Shown in pieces: positions 36,786-47,222 of a DNA stretch of 64,000 nucleotides (position 1 is its first letter; every line of letters starts with the position of its first letter). This stretch comes from Dromaius novaehollandiae (taxonomy: Eukaryota; Chordata; Aves; Casuariiformes; Dromaiidae): positions 67,651,601 to 67,715,600 of the forward strand of contig NC_088102.1 of the NCBI RefSeq assembly GCF_036370855.1, in the 5' to 3' direction. The notes under the pieces are model-generated. The model was not told the DNA's origin. It did no database searches and saw only the letters and a list, made by a program, of their open reading frames with translations. Made by a program: the position numbers and the translations under genes.

Positions 36786-36907
36786 GCGCATGCGCGGGAA
36801 AGGATCGCTCCCCCTCCCTCCCCCCCACGGTTGGGCGGTGGGCGCATGCGCGGGAAGGGGCGGCCTCTTCCCCCGCCCCCGGCCCGTTGGCTTTTTGGCG
36901 CATGCGC
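36786..36907. promoter_or_regulatory. Three NRF-1 sites in a 56-bp tandem array
   Basis: The 10-bp palindrome GCGCATGCGC occurs at 36786-36795, 36842-36851 and 36898-36907, so both intervals are exactly 56 bp. Copies 1 and 2 share the longer word GCGCATGCGCGGGAA and then C-rich sequence, consistent with a diverged tandem duplication. NRF-1 binds this motif in promoters of housekeeping and mitochondrial genes. Confidence 0.85.
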
Positions 36908-37011
36908 GTGGCGCTGCGCGCTCAGTGGCTTTGGAAACCACCAGAAGGGGCGGGGGCAGCGTGTTGCTGGAAGCACGCGCCGCGGGAGGGAGGGGGCGGG
37001 ACGCGGCCGCG

Positions 37012-37021
37012 GTCAGCTGAC
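37012..37021. promoter_or_regulatory. E-box palindrome GTCAGCTGAC
   Basis: A perfect 10-bp palindrome containing CAGCTG, about 110 bases upstream of the TOLLIP start codon and followed by tcggg (TGACTC partly resembles AP-1). It could bind a basic helix-loop-helix factor. It differs at the centre from the CLEAR element (GTCACGTGAC) that TFEB uses on lysosome and autophagy genes. Confidence 0.4.
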
Positions 37022-37129
37022 TCGGGAGCCTCTTGCCGAGCGACGGTTAGCGGTGGCCGTTGGAGCGGTAACGGTAGCGGCGGCGGCCTGGCGGGGCGGA
37101 AGGAAGGGTCTCGGCCCGAGGGAGGCGTT

Positions 37130-37162
37130 ATGGCGACCACTGTCAGTACCCAGCGGGGCCCG
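37130..37162 (+). CDS. TOLLIP: TOLLIP coding exon 1 (residues 1-11)
   Basis: The exon encodes MATTVSTQRGP, identical to the human start as I know it. The ATG sits in a good initiation context (G at -3, G at +4). The exon ends CCG|gtgagt, a strong donor, in phase 0. It lies inside the CpG island. The same frame is open upstream without a stop to at least ATG 36902, so an N-terminal extension is formally possible. The conserved start and the likely transcription start make 37130 the preferred one. The peptide is the beginning of the Tom1-binding domain. Confidence 0.95.
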
Positions 37163-37463
37163 GTGAGTGCGGCCGCGTGAGGCCCTTGCGGCTGAGAAGG
37201 TCGCCGTTGGGGCTGGGGGGAGGTTTTATCCTCTTATGCTTCCCTGTGCTCCGGGTTGGGCTGGTGAGGCCCAGCTCGGACCTTGCTGAGCCTCGGGCTC
37301 TGTCGCCTCCGTCCGAGGCGCGGCTTCTGCCAGTGGGCCTCGGCGGCAGGGTGACTCACCCTTCTTGCCTCCTTCCCTTCCCCCAGTTGCAGCCCATGCA
37401 AGGGGGTGTGGGGGAGAGGAGAGGAAAGACTTCTGTCTCCAGCTTGCCGTGATGGTGCCGGGC

Positions 37464-37489
37464 GTGTGTGTGTGTGTGTGTGGGGGGGG
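37464..37489 (+). repeat. (GT)n microsatellite plus G run
   Basis: About nine GT units followed by eight G residues, 300 bases into TOLLIP intron 1 and at the edge of the CpG island. Alternating GT with a G run favours Z-DNA or quadruplex structures, and length variation is likely. Confidence 0.9.
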
Positions 37490-39225
37490 AAGTCTGCCTC
37501 TTCTCCCAGGTATCCGCCTTGGGAAGAGGCTTTGGGGAAGAAGGGAGGAGGAAATCCCACCTATGTGCGTTGAGGGCTATTCTGCCTGTTCTTTGTGGCC
37601 CTGCTAAAGGAGGGAACTGTCTTAAACTGGAACAAAGCCAAACCTCTTTCTCTTAAAAGTGGAGTAGAGCCTTCTAGTACCATGGGTGAGCTGCGCAGTT
37701 TCAGACGGCTGTTTTTGAAATCGCCATCGTGCGTTGACAACTGAGAGCTGGAACGTGAAAAAAGATGCTGAGAGACGTATGCGATGGTAGCATGCAGCCG
37801 GGGGGACGGGGGACTGAGCAGTTCTAAAACCAGTTTAGCAGTCTTCTGGGAGTTTGTGTTAATGGCTTATTGGGAAATCTTACGGTCTAGTTATGCCTTG
37901 GAATAATATTCCCGCATGCCAGGACGCTTTACTGCAGATGTGAGGTATGTATAACCCTGTGGATATAACACCTACCCTCTGCTGATGTGCAATTTCTGTC
38001 TGCTCCCTCTCTCTGGGAGGATCCACTACTAATGGACGATATGTTGTTTCTCTGCTGACAAAGTAGGATTTTTTAAAAAGAACTTAAACTGTTGTTCTTT
38101 GTTTCTTAGAAAGCTGTGTTGTTTTTTTTTGTTTTGTTTTTTTTTTTTTAATCTTCCACGCAGCCTTGCTGAAAGGCCGGAGGAGCAAGTTACTAAATTG
38201 CTGATCTTGAAATGCTGCATCTGTGTCTGATGTTATCTCATGGTAGTGAGGTTCTTTGATTATATATATAATTCCTTAAAATGCCTCGTTTGTCTGCTCT
38301 TCAAGAATAGATTCCTTTTACAACATGTTTTGATGATACTTCTGTTGCCAGAATAAAAATTTTAAATGGAGAGTTAAGGTAAAATGGGTGAATTAAGCTT
38401 TCTGCTGTTTCTGGATGATATCGTGGGAGGATGCAAATTGTTGTTCCAACTGAATCTGTAGTAGATTAGGTAGTTGCTACCCCCAGAGGCTTGGTGATTG
38501 AGTTGACTGATTGAATCCAACACAATTCTGTCAATATGTAACAGGTTTATTCAAAAAGGCAAAACAATATAAATACTTGATGAGTTTGTTTAAAAGTAAC
38601 TTCCCTTCCAGTTATCCCTTATTCTGTATTTGAAAAAGGGTGGGGAGATTGAAGAGAATAGATGTGGGAGTAGAGGTTGAAGGAGGTGCTAACAACTTGC
38701 AAGTGGTTTGGCTAAAGCTGGAGCAATAGACCTGATTAAAGTTCTGATCTGCAGAGAGATGAAACTGTATGTGTTTCTATCCCTACAGGAGTGGCATTTC
38801 TCTTTGAGAGAAGTTCTACTTGCCTGTTGTGCTAAATACCTTGTTGCTATTCAGTAGAGTACTTCTAATCTTTGGTTGCTTTAGTTTGGTGAAATCCTCT
38901 TGTTGGGTTGGGAGTTCAGTGAGAACCTCCTTGGACTGGGCTATAAGCTTGCAGTTTGAAAATCATATCTGTCTAGTCTGTCTCAAGTGTTTTAAAGGAA
39001 GATTTTGAATATTTATGTAGATGTCATTCTATTTTAGAAATACCTAGGTAGTCTTGTATAGTCTCTTGGAAATACTTGTTACTTAGAACTGATTTAGGCC
39101 TGCCAATTTGCTATGTGGTGATTTATCTTGTACAATGTAAGCGTTCACTTTTTTTTTCTTCTTTCCCTCTCATGTTCTCCTAATGTTATTGTGCATGCTT
39201 TTTTCGTTGGTCTTCACCACTTTAG

Positions 39226-39288
39226 AGGTCTGAATGTCTTCAAATGAATGACTTAAATCCTGCAGTATTAAAAAGCTGCCATTTGAAG
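39226..39288 (+). other. Candidate 63-nt cassette exon in TOLLIP intron 1
   Basis: A pyrimidine-rich stretch (cactttttttttcttctttccctctcatgttctcctaatg) precedes cactttag|AGG. The unit ends TTTGAAG|gtgaga, a strong donor. The enclosed 63 nt are a multiple of three and open in phase 0, the phase of the host intron, and would insert 21 residues (starting RSECLQMNDL, ending KSCHLK) after residue 11. Human TOLLIP has no such insert that I know of. It may be a lineage-specific alternative exon or a chance pseudo-exon. Confidence 0.3.
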
Positions 39289-40141
39289 GTGAGAATGCTC
39301 ATTTAGCATGTACTTGCCTTTCCTGATTTTCCCTAGAGCAGAAGATGCAGTTCTACTTGTTTGTATATATGACTGCATTACAAATGAATAGCCACTAAAT
39401 GGTGCTAAAGGACTAAAAAATAGCTTCTCCATCCTGCTGCAGAGAATGGTACTCCTGTCTCTGTTTGAACGGGCAAGAAAATATTCAAAGTTGCTTCCAG
39501 CAGATCGGAAAGTGCACTGCCGTACTTTTGCCAGTATTGTTCTTATACTGTGGGTTCTACTTTTGAGCTATGCTTATTTGGTGACTAATTGGCACTTCTG
39601 ATTTGCTGTTAGGGAACTAGAATTACTTTTGCCTGTTGGTGGTAAATATTCTGCTAGAATGTAGATTTTTCCCTAGCTGTTTTCATGAAGGTGGGGAATT
39701 AGCATGATTTCCTGTTGTGTGATCTTTTGAAAACAACAGCTTTTGAAATCTGAAAACTATAGATGAATATGTAATGGCTGTTAAATGATACCTTTTGAGA
39801 GATTGCTAACTAGTCCAATTGGGCTTCAGGTCTGAGAGACTGAGACTGTATATTTGTGATTCCTTAGTTAGCCAAGTACATCCAAAATGTACTTGATTAT
39901 TCACTGTGCTAGCAAATATGCTATGTCCTTTAAAATTAGATCAAGTGCCATCCTAGAGCTAATTAGATTTCTGCTCTGGTGATTTTCCTAATAATTACTG
40001 TTTTGATTTTTGAAAATCTTCTAATGGGCAGGCTATAATTATATTTACTTCTCTGTTCTTGTCCTAATACTATCATTTAACTGCATAAGTCTTACTCAAA
40101 CTTTGGTTTTGACATGTTTCAAATCTTTGGATTTTTAGATT

Positions 40142-40159
40142 CCCCCCCCCCCTCCCCCC
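40142..40159 (+). repeat. Poly-C run
   Basis: Seventeen C and one T over 18 bases (C11-T-C6), within TOLLIP intron 1. It can form an i-motif or a quadruplex on the other strand. Confidence 0.9.
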
Positions 40160-40222
40160 GACCAAAGGTGACAAACCAGTTATTCTTGTTTATATTGTCC
40201 GGTATCGGTAAAGGTTATGCTG

Positions 40223-40266
40223 TCTCAGGAGCATTTTCTAATGCTCTCAGGAGCATTTTCTAATGC
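40223..40266. repeat. Perfect 22-bp tandem duplication
   Basis: The unit tctcaggagcattttctaatgc occurs twice head to tail, at 40223-40244 and 40245-40266, with no mismatch, which indicates a recent duplication. Confidence 0.9.
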
Positions 40267-41532
40267 AAAGTCCTGTCTCTCTGAAATGCTATTGACAGTT
40301 TTGGATACAGTTGAGTATTTTATCAGCTATTTTGGTTTTTATTAGAATGCAGGTATATGTAGTATTAAAACTCTAACTTTTGGCGGTGGAAGTGTCAATC
40401 TGGATTCCAAAAGTTGTTTAAAAAAAGTTGAGGTAGTAAGACTTCACTGAAACATTAATTCACATTTTCCTTAGAAACATTGTGTGATGTTTTGATCTCT
40501 GAGGCACATTCCTTTGACAGAAAATGTTCATGTGGTACTGACAATGCTTTAAAGTTCTTGCTCTCTACAAATAAAAAAAGTATTTTAAGATACCTTTTAA
40601 GTGGATCGTTTTCTGTGGCATCCTTTGGTGTTTTCTTTTAACCAAGACTTGGAAGAAAGGAAAATCTGTATCGATATGTCTAGTGGTAGTGTAGAAGTCT
40701 GAAACCTGTTACTGGAATTGATGTTGGTTATTCTTCACCTTAAAGCTAATCCCAGTGTGAATTTTTTTCTTATTCTGAGCTGTTTCTTGGACTTTTTCCT
40801 ATGTTGTTCCTTCATTATATTGAATGCGAATCAAATCTGCTTAGTTCAAGAATATTGTAAGCAAACTTTTTGAATTTGAGGTGTCAGTGCATGCTTATCC
40901 TATCTTGATTTTGTAATTCATGTTTAGATAAAACAGTTCCTGCCATATTTAGCCTTCCAATTATTGCTTTAGTGAAAAGGAGAATTTTTGATAGCAACCA
41001 CTGGTTTGCCCAATTTCTCCTTCTACAAAACCAAATATTTTTTTTCCTCCTTTATGAACAGTTGTGCTTTTGCACTGTGGAATGTATTTTGCAAAGACTT
41101 AGAATGTCAGTGTTCTGGACTAATCTAGATGTGCTGAGAAAATCCAGAAGAGATAGCTTTGGTTGAATATCCAGTCAGGACTAAACATAGTTTGAGTATT
41201 TTGGAGAAGGGGAAAATTGTATCAAGATGAGTGTTACAGATTCACAAAGCCTTTACAGGTAGACACATGGAATCAAAGGAAGCAACAAAGTAGATGGGAA
41301 ATTCTGGCAACAGGAAGGAATAATAAGAATGGGAGAAGAAATGTCTGGAACCTTTCAGTCTACTATGTTTTTCATTTTTTGATGTCAATTTTTGTTTTTA
41401 AAATTAAGCAACTTAATCAGCTGTTACGTTCTTTCCTTTGTTCATCTCTAAATTGAAAAGCTAAAGTATAGCGTGTGACTACAATTCTGTAGAAGTTTAA
41501 GTGGAGATGTCATACTACAACATGAATTATAT

Positions 41533-42965
41533 AGAGTCATAGAATAATTCAGGTTAGAGGGGACTTCAGGAGGCTGCCTAGTCCAGCCTCTTGCTCAGAG
41601 AATGGTCAATGTTGAATACAGCCCAGGTTGCTCAGGTTTTTGTCCTGTGGAGTCTTCAAAACCTCCAAGAACAGAGACTCTGCAACCTCCCTGGGTAATT
41701 TATTACAATACTTGACTGTTGCCATGGTAATAACACCCCCCCCCCCCAATTTCAAGTTGAATCTCTGCTGTTTGAGTTTAGGACAATTGTCTATTTTTCT
41801 CCTGCATCTCAGAAGATAACCTGGCTCCCTTTTCTTGATAACCTCCTCATAGATGCTGGAAGGCTGCTTTAGTCTAGACAAATCTTCAGCCTCTCCTCGT
41901 AGGTCCTGTGCTTCAGCCCCTTTGCTGTCTTGGTGGCCCTTTGCAAGACTCAAGTTTATCATCTTTCTTGTACTGATGGGTCCAAAACTGGATGCAGTAT
42001 TCCAGCTGTGGTCTAGTGAGTGCTGAGTAAAGGGGAATAGTAACTTCTCTCAATCTACTGCCTATGTTTTTGTTGATACAACACAGTAGGTTAGCCTTCA
42101 CTGTTGCCAGACTGCACTACTCATTCATGGGTAGTTTGCTCTTCACCAGGACCCCCAGGTCCTTTTCTGCAGAGCTGCTACTCTGTCATCCTTTCTCCAG
42201 CTGTACCAGGGGAAAGGACTTTTCTATCCTAAGTACAGGACTTGCTGAATTTCGTGAGATTTCTGCGAGTGCATTCCTCTGTGTCTGAGTGTTGGTCCTG
42301 TCCTCAAATACAGCAACCATTCCTCTGCAATCTGTTGTCATCTGTGAAACTGATGAGGCTGCATTGTTTCTCATCCTCCAGGTCACTGATAAGGAAAGAT
42401 ATTAGACATACAAGTCAGGTCCCAGTATAGATCTCTGATAAACTTTGCTTGTGAGCAGCCTCCAAGTAAAGTATGCACTATTATCCACTGAACTTCAACT
42501 TCTGAGCTCAGTGATCCAGCCGATTTTTTTTATCCATCAAGTGGCCCACCCATGTGGGTTGTAACAACCCAGCTTCGATACAAGGGTGCTGTGGGTGACC
42601 TCTTTGAAAGTCTTGTGAAAATCAAGGTAAACAAATTACCATTCTCTGCTCATCCACAGATCTAGTAATTTCATTGTAGAAAACTGTTGTGTTGGTCAGG
42701 TGTGTGGGGTTTTTTTTTTTTTTTCTTTTTTTCTTTTTTTCTTTTTAACCCTTGGTAAATCCAGGCTGGCTATTCCCAGTCCCTGCCTTCTCCTTCATGT
42801 GCCTAGAAATGGCTTTAAGGAGGACTTGCTCCAGTTACAGGGGACTTCCTCTTACCTCCACCACCTTTCAGAGATGATAGCAGCCTTGCAATAACATCAG
42901 CTAGTTCTCTCAACACCTTTAGATGCATTCTGTCTGGTCCCAGTTCTTTCTTTAGCGTGCAGTGT
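41533..42965 (-). mobile_element. CR1 LINE fragment, about 1.4 kb, antisense in intron 1
   Basis: Read on the plus strand it begins with the CR1 3' end in reverse ('agagtcatagaataattcaggttagaggggacttcaggaggctgcctagtccagcc'). It then runs through 'tgggtccaaaactggatgcagtattccagctgtggtctag' and 'caccaggacccccaggtccttttctgcagagctgc'. It ends in reverse-transcriptase-frame sequence ('acatcagctagttctctcaacacctttagatgcattctgtctggtccca'). It is 5'-truncated, as CR1 copies usually are. Stops and frameshifts inactivate the reverse transcriptase. A T-rich run at about 42709-42746 expanded inside it. Antisense orientation is typical of tolerated intronic LINEs. Confidence 0.85.
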
Positions 42966-43409
42966 GGAATTATAGTTCAAAATTCTCTCCTAGTCACTCA
43001 TTTCTTCTTTCTTAAAAACAGTAAAACCACTTATAGGAGAATACATACAACTTTTTGAGCAGCTAGGTGTTTTATAGCTCTTTAACATGAAACTTCTCTA
43101 GAACCTAATATCAGAGTTTCTGGTAGTACTTTCCAGTGTGGAAACCTTAGTTATAGTACTCTGAATGTATCATATCTCAGCATATGGTTCCATAAGTCAG
43201 GGCAGTTGTGATCATCCTTGGCCCTGTGTTCCCTTGCCCTCCCCTATGTAGGTACCTGTACTCAGGTTATCAGTTAGTGAGCAAGATAAGTGACCCAATT
43301 ACTTTCCCTCCTCTTCTCCTTCCCCCCAACCTATGGTTCATTTTCTTCTGATCAGCCTCCTGCATTAGCTACCTTGACAATTGCATTTGCACCATTTTAT
43401 TTTTCTCAG

Positions 43410-43436
43410 GAAATAGTGATGAGAAGAAACAGGAGG
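43410..43436 (+). other. Candidate 27-nt microexon in TOLLIP intron 1
   Basis: 'accattttatttttctcag' is a good acceptor and 'AGG|gtgaga' a good donor. The 27 nt between are open in the host phase 0 and would add the basic peptide EIVMRRNRR. This is weaker evidence than the 63-nt unit, since short splice-like pairs arise by chance in a 10-kb intron. Confidence 0.18.
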
Positions 43437-44930
43437 GTGAGATTGAGACAGATTGGTCCAGAGTTAGCTTATGTGGCCATAAAATACCTTCAGTTTGAAG
43501 AAGATCTTTAAAGCTAGCTATTAGACAATGTTAGTGGACAGTAAGGGCAATGTTGTTCTGTTTCTAGAAAACTCATGTTTTTGATATGCTATGCTGTTGA
43601 TAAAGCTTATTAAGAAGTAATTACAGAGCAGGCTAGTCTTTGTGAATGTCTGCTTAACCTTTCTCTTCAGAACTGTAGTTTTATTGTAATACTGTCATAT
43701 TTCTCTCTTGCTTGAAAAGTGAATCCATGTGTAATTCAAATGCTAAATGAAATGTATTCTACTGTTAATGGTACGGTGGGGTTGAATTTCACGTATTCTT
43801 CCTTAAATGTTAAGGTGGTAGTAGAGGGAAGTACATCTGTTGCAAAGTGGATATCGAGTAGGATCATGATATAATCTTGTCATTAGGTTCTCCTTGCTTT
43901 AAAAACAAAAACTGAGGTTAAACTCTGGTTATGCAAATTTGTATTTTTCATCGAGAGTAGGTTGTTTGCAGTTATTTGCCTGCTTTTAAATGCTTGGAAG
44001 AGGGAATTAGCTTGTTTTCTTTACAAATAAAAAGTTTCCCACCACTGTTTATCTCCATCAATATGGAATCAACTGATAATCTTCATAAGAACTTAATGCC
44101 TGATGTGTTTTTCTATATAAATGTCTCTGCTAGTTACTTTCCTGAAGATATCACCAGGACTTACATGTATCAGATTTCTGTCAAAGCTGAATGTTTAGGG
44201 TGGTAGGTTTAGGTATGTATGTCCTGTTCCCCATTCTTATTTATGGAGGAGTTTACTATTCTAATCTTTTAGGATTTAGTCTTTTGAAAGTTGCACTGTT
44301 TTCTGTTTCTGGGTATGTTTTAAAAGACCATCATGAATGAATTAAGCTTTCCGATGTCCATATAAGATGGCTGAGACAAAACATGCTATCTTTTTTTCTG
44401 AGAAACTGGCATCCAGAGCTTTGTGTATATGGGAATGTAGTTCTAAGGTTGCAGCCACCACTTCTTACCATGGGAAATCTTCATGATGCAGACTCTTGGA
44501 GACACTAATAATACCAGATTTGAAACTTCCTGGAGGTTAAGAGTTTGAGTGGACCTGCTACATTGTAAGGGTATTGCCTTGCTAGTTCTGGTATTGTTTT
44601 ATATCCTTCCTAAACTGATATATATATGTTATTTAAAACTAGTTCCTTTCTTTTCCATCTATTCTAAAGAGAAGGTTGTTACCAGGCCTTGCCTAACTTC
44701 CAACATAATTTAAATAAGTTTTCTTTAAATATTAGTACTGTCTTTTCCATCTTTGCTCCCATTTTTCTCCCACTTTTTTATTTAAAATACTCTAAGTGCA
44801 TGTGGTTGCTGTCTTTTTAGTATGAGAAAAGTAAATTATGCTCTTCTGGCTTGGTCTCTTAAAACACTGTCCATTTATGTGGTTATCTAAGAAGGATTGT
44901 TTATGTGCCTGATATAATCTAAATGACTGA

Positions 44931-45140
44931 TTTTTTTTTTTTTTTCTCCCCCCCGCCCCCCTGAAAGTAGACAACCAGAATTCTACACCATATTACAGAT
45001 GAGGTCTCACAACATCTGGCATTCACTGCACCCTGTTTCTAATGGCAGTACTCCTCTTGACATCCTAGAGATCAGCATTTTGCTTGGCTTTATCATACTG
45101 AATGTTACTGAAGGATCAATAAGGCAAATGCTCAATGAAT
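44931..45140 (-). mobile_element. Degraded CR1-like remnant with T/C run
   Basis: A T run then a C run (44931-44964) is followed by 'ttacagatgaggtctcacaacatctggcattcactgcaccctg...tcttgacatcctagagatcagcattttgcttggct'. This loosely matches the antisense CR1 segment 'ccagatgaggtctcaccagtgcagagtag...ttgatgcagcccag'. The match is poor and the call tentative. Confidence 0.3.
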
Positions 45141-47042
45141 GTATTTACAAATAAAAGGCTATTAAATAACTTCTTTGCTTATGGAAGTAAGCTTTTATGA
45201 AGAATCCAAATGTGAATTTGGTTGCAAGAAGACAATGCTTGAGTTGCACATTGGCTGTAAAGAATATTCATTATAGTTCTCTGGTCTATCCTTTGAAAGG
45301 TATTTTGAATGCACTGTGGTAGTGCATTTCCGATGCATAGTGAATAACTTCAGAGAGAAGTGATGCTCCATCAGCGGGAGTCTGATGTTTGAAAAAAGCA
45401 ATAATGTACTTAAACTTAGAAGTGAATGCTTTGCTGGCAGGTATGTACTTAAGGGATATTGTCAGTTAATTACTTTTAAAGGGGACTTTAAACTGTTCCC
45501 TTCCTGTAGTATTTGCTTTTAGCTATAAGATTCTAAGGCACTTGTAAGTAAAAATGGTCTCCTCTTTTCCCTACCTCTCAGCAGCTTAGCAGCAGGTAGT
45601 CACTACACTTTCTTTAGCTTTTTTGATAAACTTCCTTTCTGGTCTGTAGCACCTGTTGCCAGGATCCATGAGGCTCTCAAACAAGCTACAGCTCTTGCCA
45701 AATTACATTTCATATGACTATTGCTATCTCACAGATGCAATCTTAGCATGTAAGTGTTGTATAATCTTCAAAAGCTATGTCCTAGGGGCCTTCTGACATC
45801 TTAAAAGTATGTTGTTCTGTAGACATGCATTTGCCAGACATTGTGTAATCTTGCCTGGGATAACAAAATAAGAAATTGCACTGTTTTTGTCTTGAGAGTA
45901 AACCTTGTATTGATGGAGTGGGTGGTTCAGTATTAAATACTAAGCATCTCTGTAGGCAACACAAAGGAGTACAGCTTAATCGTAAGTTTTCTATGCTATT
46001 CTATTTGCTTTTTAAAATTTATTGTTATAGTATATTTGTTATTTTAATGTGAAGATCCCTTTAAGTGTGTTATTGATCATATTTGTTGAGCATTTAAAAC
46101 TTAGAAATAACTTCTCAAGTAAATAATTGACAAGTAAAGGGTAGAAACTTTCCCTTCTTTCACTTGAAGTTAGCATAAAATGCATTGTGGCTGCTGATTT
46201 ACACGTATCCATGTGACAGAATTCCTTTAAGACTTTTCTACTTCACGTTTTCCTTCATGATTCATTCTTATGGTAGATCAGACTTGGGTTTCCTCCACTA
46301 TTGTTTTGGCATGATGGGATTCTATACAAAATTGACAAGGAGGTTTCAAACAGTGTTTAGCTTGGAAAAGTATTAGGGCATCTCTGTTACATTGTAGGAT
46401 TTGGTTTATAGGAGACTCTTGTTTTATTATCAGTCTTGAAGATTGAAAATGACCCTTTCAAATGTTACGTTGTACCATTTATATTAAAAATACGCAACTG
46501 AAGTTCTACGCTAATGTACACAGGCATGTGTAAAAAATAGTGGAAACTTCATTGAGCAGCAGCCTATGTTAATGATAGATGAAAGCATGTTAGACTTTTC
46601 AGTCTTCACTTTGGTCCTCTTTGATGTAGAGAACAGGCTGTCTTGTCATGGGAAAGATCAAAGACCATGTGAGTGATGGTGAAAGAAAGAGATGGCTGGC
46701 ATCAGTTGTCTTATGTGAAGGGGCTGTAAAATTTGGTAGCTCTGATTTTTATATTAAGTAGCTAAATGTTCAGTTGCAGAGCGACCTAGACTCTGTATGT
46801 CCTATTTTTTTTTCAGAAGTTTACATTGGAACTTTATATTTTTGAAAGTGAGCAGGAGAATATTTTTTTTATGTGAGTCGGCATTTTTGTCATTGAATTT
46901 AGCTCCTTGTTTGTGCTGTCAAATCTGGAGTAAAATTCTGCTGAATGTTTGTGCTAAGCTTTTCTTTGATTTATATTCTTCTCTTTCTTGTTATGAAGGT
47001 GGAAGATGCAGGTTTGAAGATTTGGGTTTTCTCATTTTGTAA

Positions 47043-47066
47043 ATTATTATTATTATTATTATTTTT
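47043..47066 (+). repeat. (ATT)n microsatellite forming the exon 2 pyrimidine tract
   Basis: About seven ATT units followed by a T run lie directly against the acceptor ttttttag of TOLLIP exon 2. The repeat therefore supplies most of the sequence between branch point and splice site. Confidence 0.9.
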
Positions 47067-47069
47067 TAG

Positions 47070-47222
<153 letters not shown>

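Larger units (their letters stand above)
36400..37480 (+). promoter_or_regulatory. TOLLIP: CpG-island promoter of TOLLIP
   Basis: GC and CpG content rise sharply at about 36400 and fall again by about 37500, bracketing TOLLIP exon 1. Visible motifs include three NRF-1 palindromes (GCGCATGCGC at 36786, 36842, 36898) and YY1-like GCCGCCATTA words at about 36555 and 36590. GC boxes (ggggcggg-type) occur, and GTCAGCTGAC is at 37012-37021. No TATA box is near the start codon. This architecture is that of a TATA-less, broadly expressed gene, and divergent antisense transcription is common at such islands. The transcription start most likely lies between about 36910 and 37100, but this is inference. 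Confidence 0.85.
37163..47069 (+). other. TOLLIP: TOLLIP intron 1
   Basis: A 9.9-kb phase-0 intron, gtgagt...ttttttag. Content: a GT microsatellite followed by a G run (37464-37489), a T-rich run (38121-38149), a C run (40142-40159), a 22-bp tandem duplication (40223-40266), a long antisense CR1 (41533-42965), a T/C run with a CR1-like tail near 44931-45140, and two exon-like units (39226-39288 and 43410-43436). The sense strand is T-rich over long stretches. No other gene was recognised. Confidence 0.9.

Noticed and set aside
36410-36976. 188-codon minus-strand open frame in the CpG island
   Set aside because: It is rich in Arg, Pro, Gly and Ala as expected from GC-rich DNA with few stops, overlaps other open frames in all phases, and its internal repeats simply reflect the 56-bp NRF-1 module. 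No known protein similarity.
36762-37166. 134-codon plus-strand frame overlapping TOLLIP exon 1
   Set aside because: A different phase from TOLLIP, CpG-island composition and no recognisable domain; a shadow of stop-poor GC-rich sequence.
41606-41962. 118-codon minus-strand frame
   Set aside because: Lies wholly inside the antisense CR1 3' region; element-derived, not a host gene.
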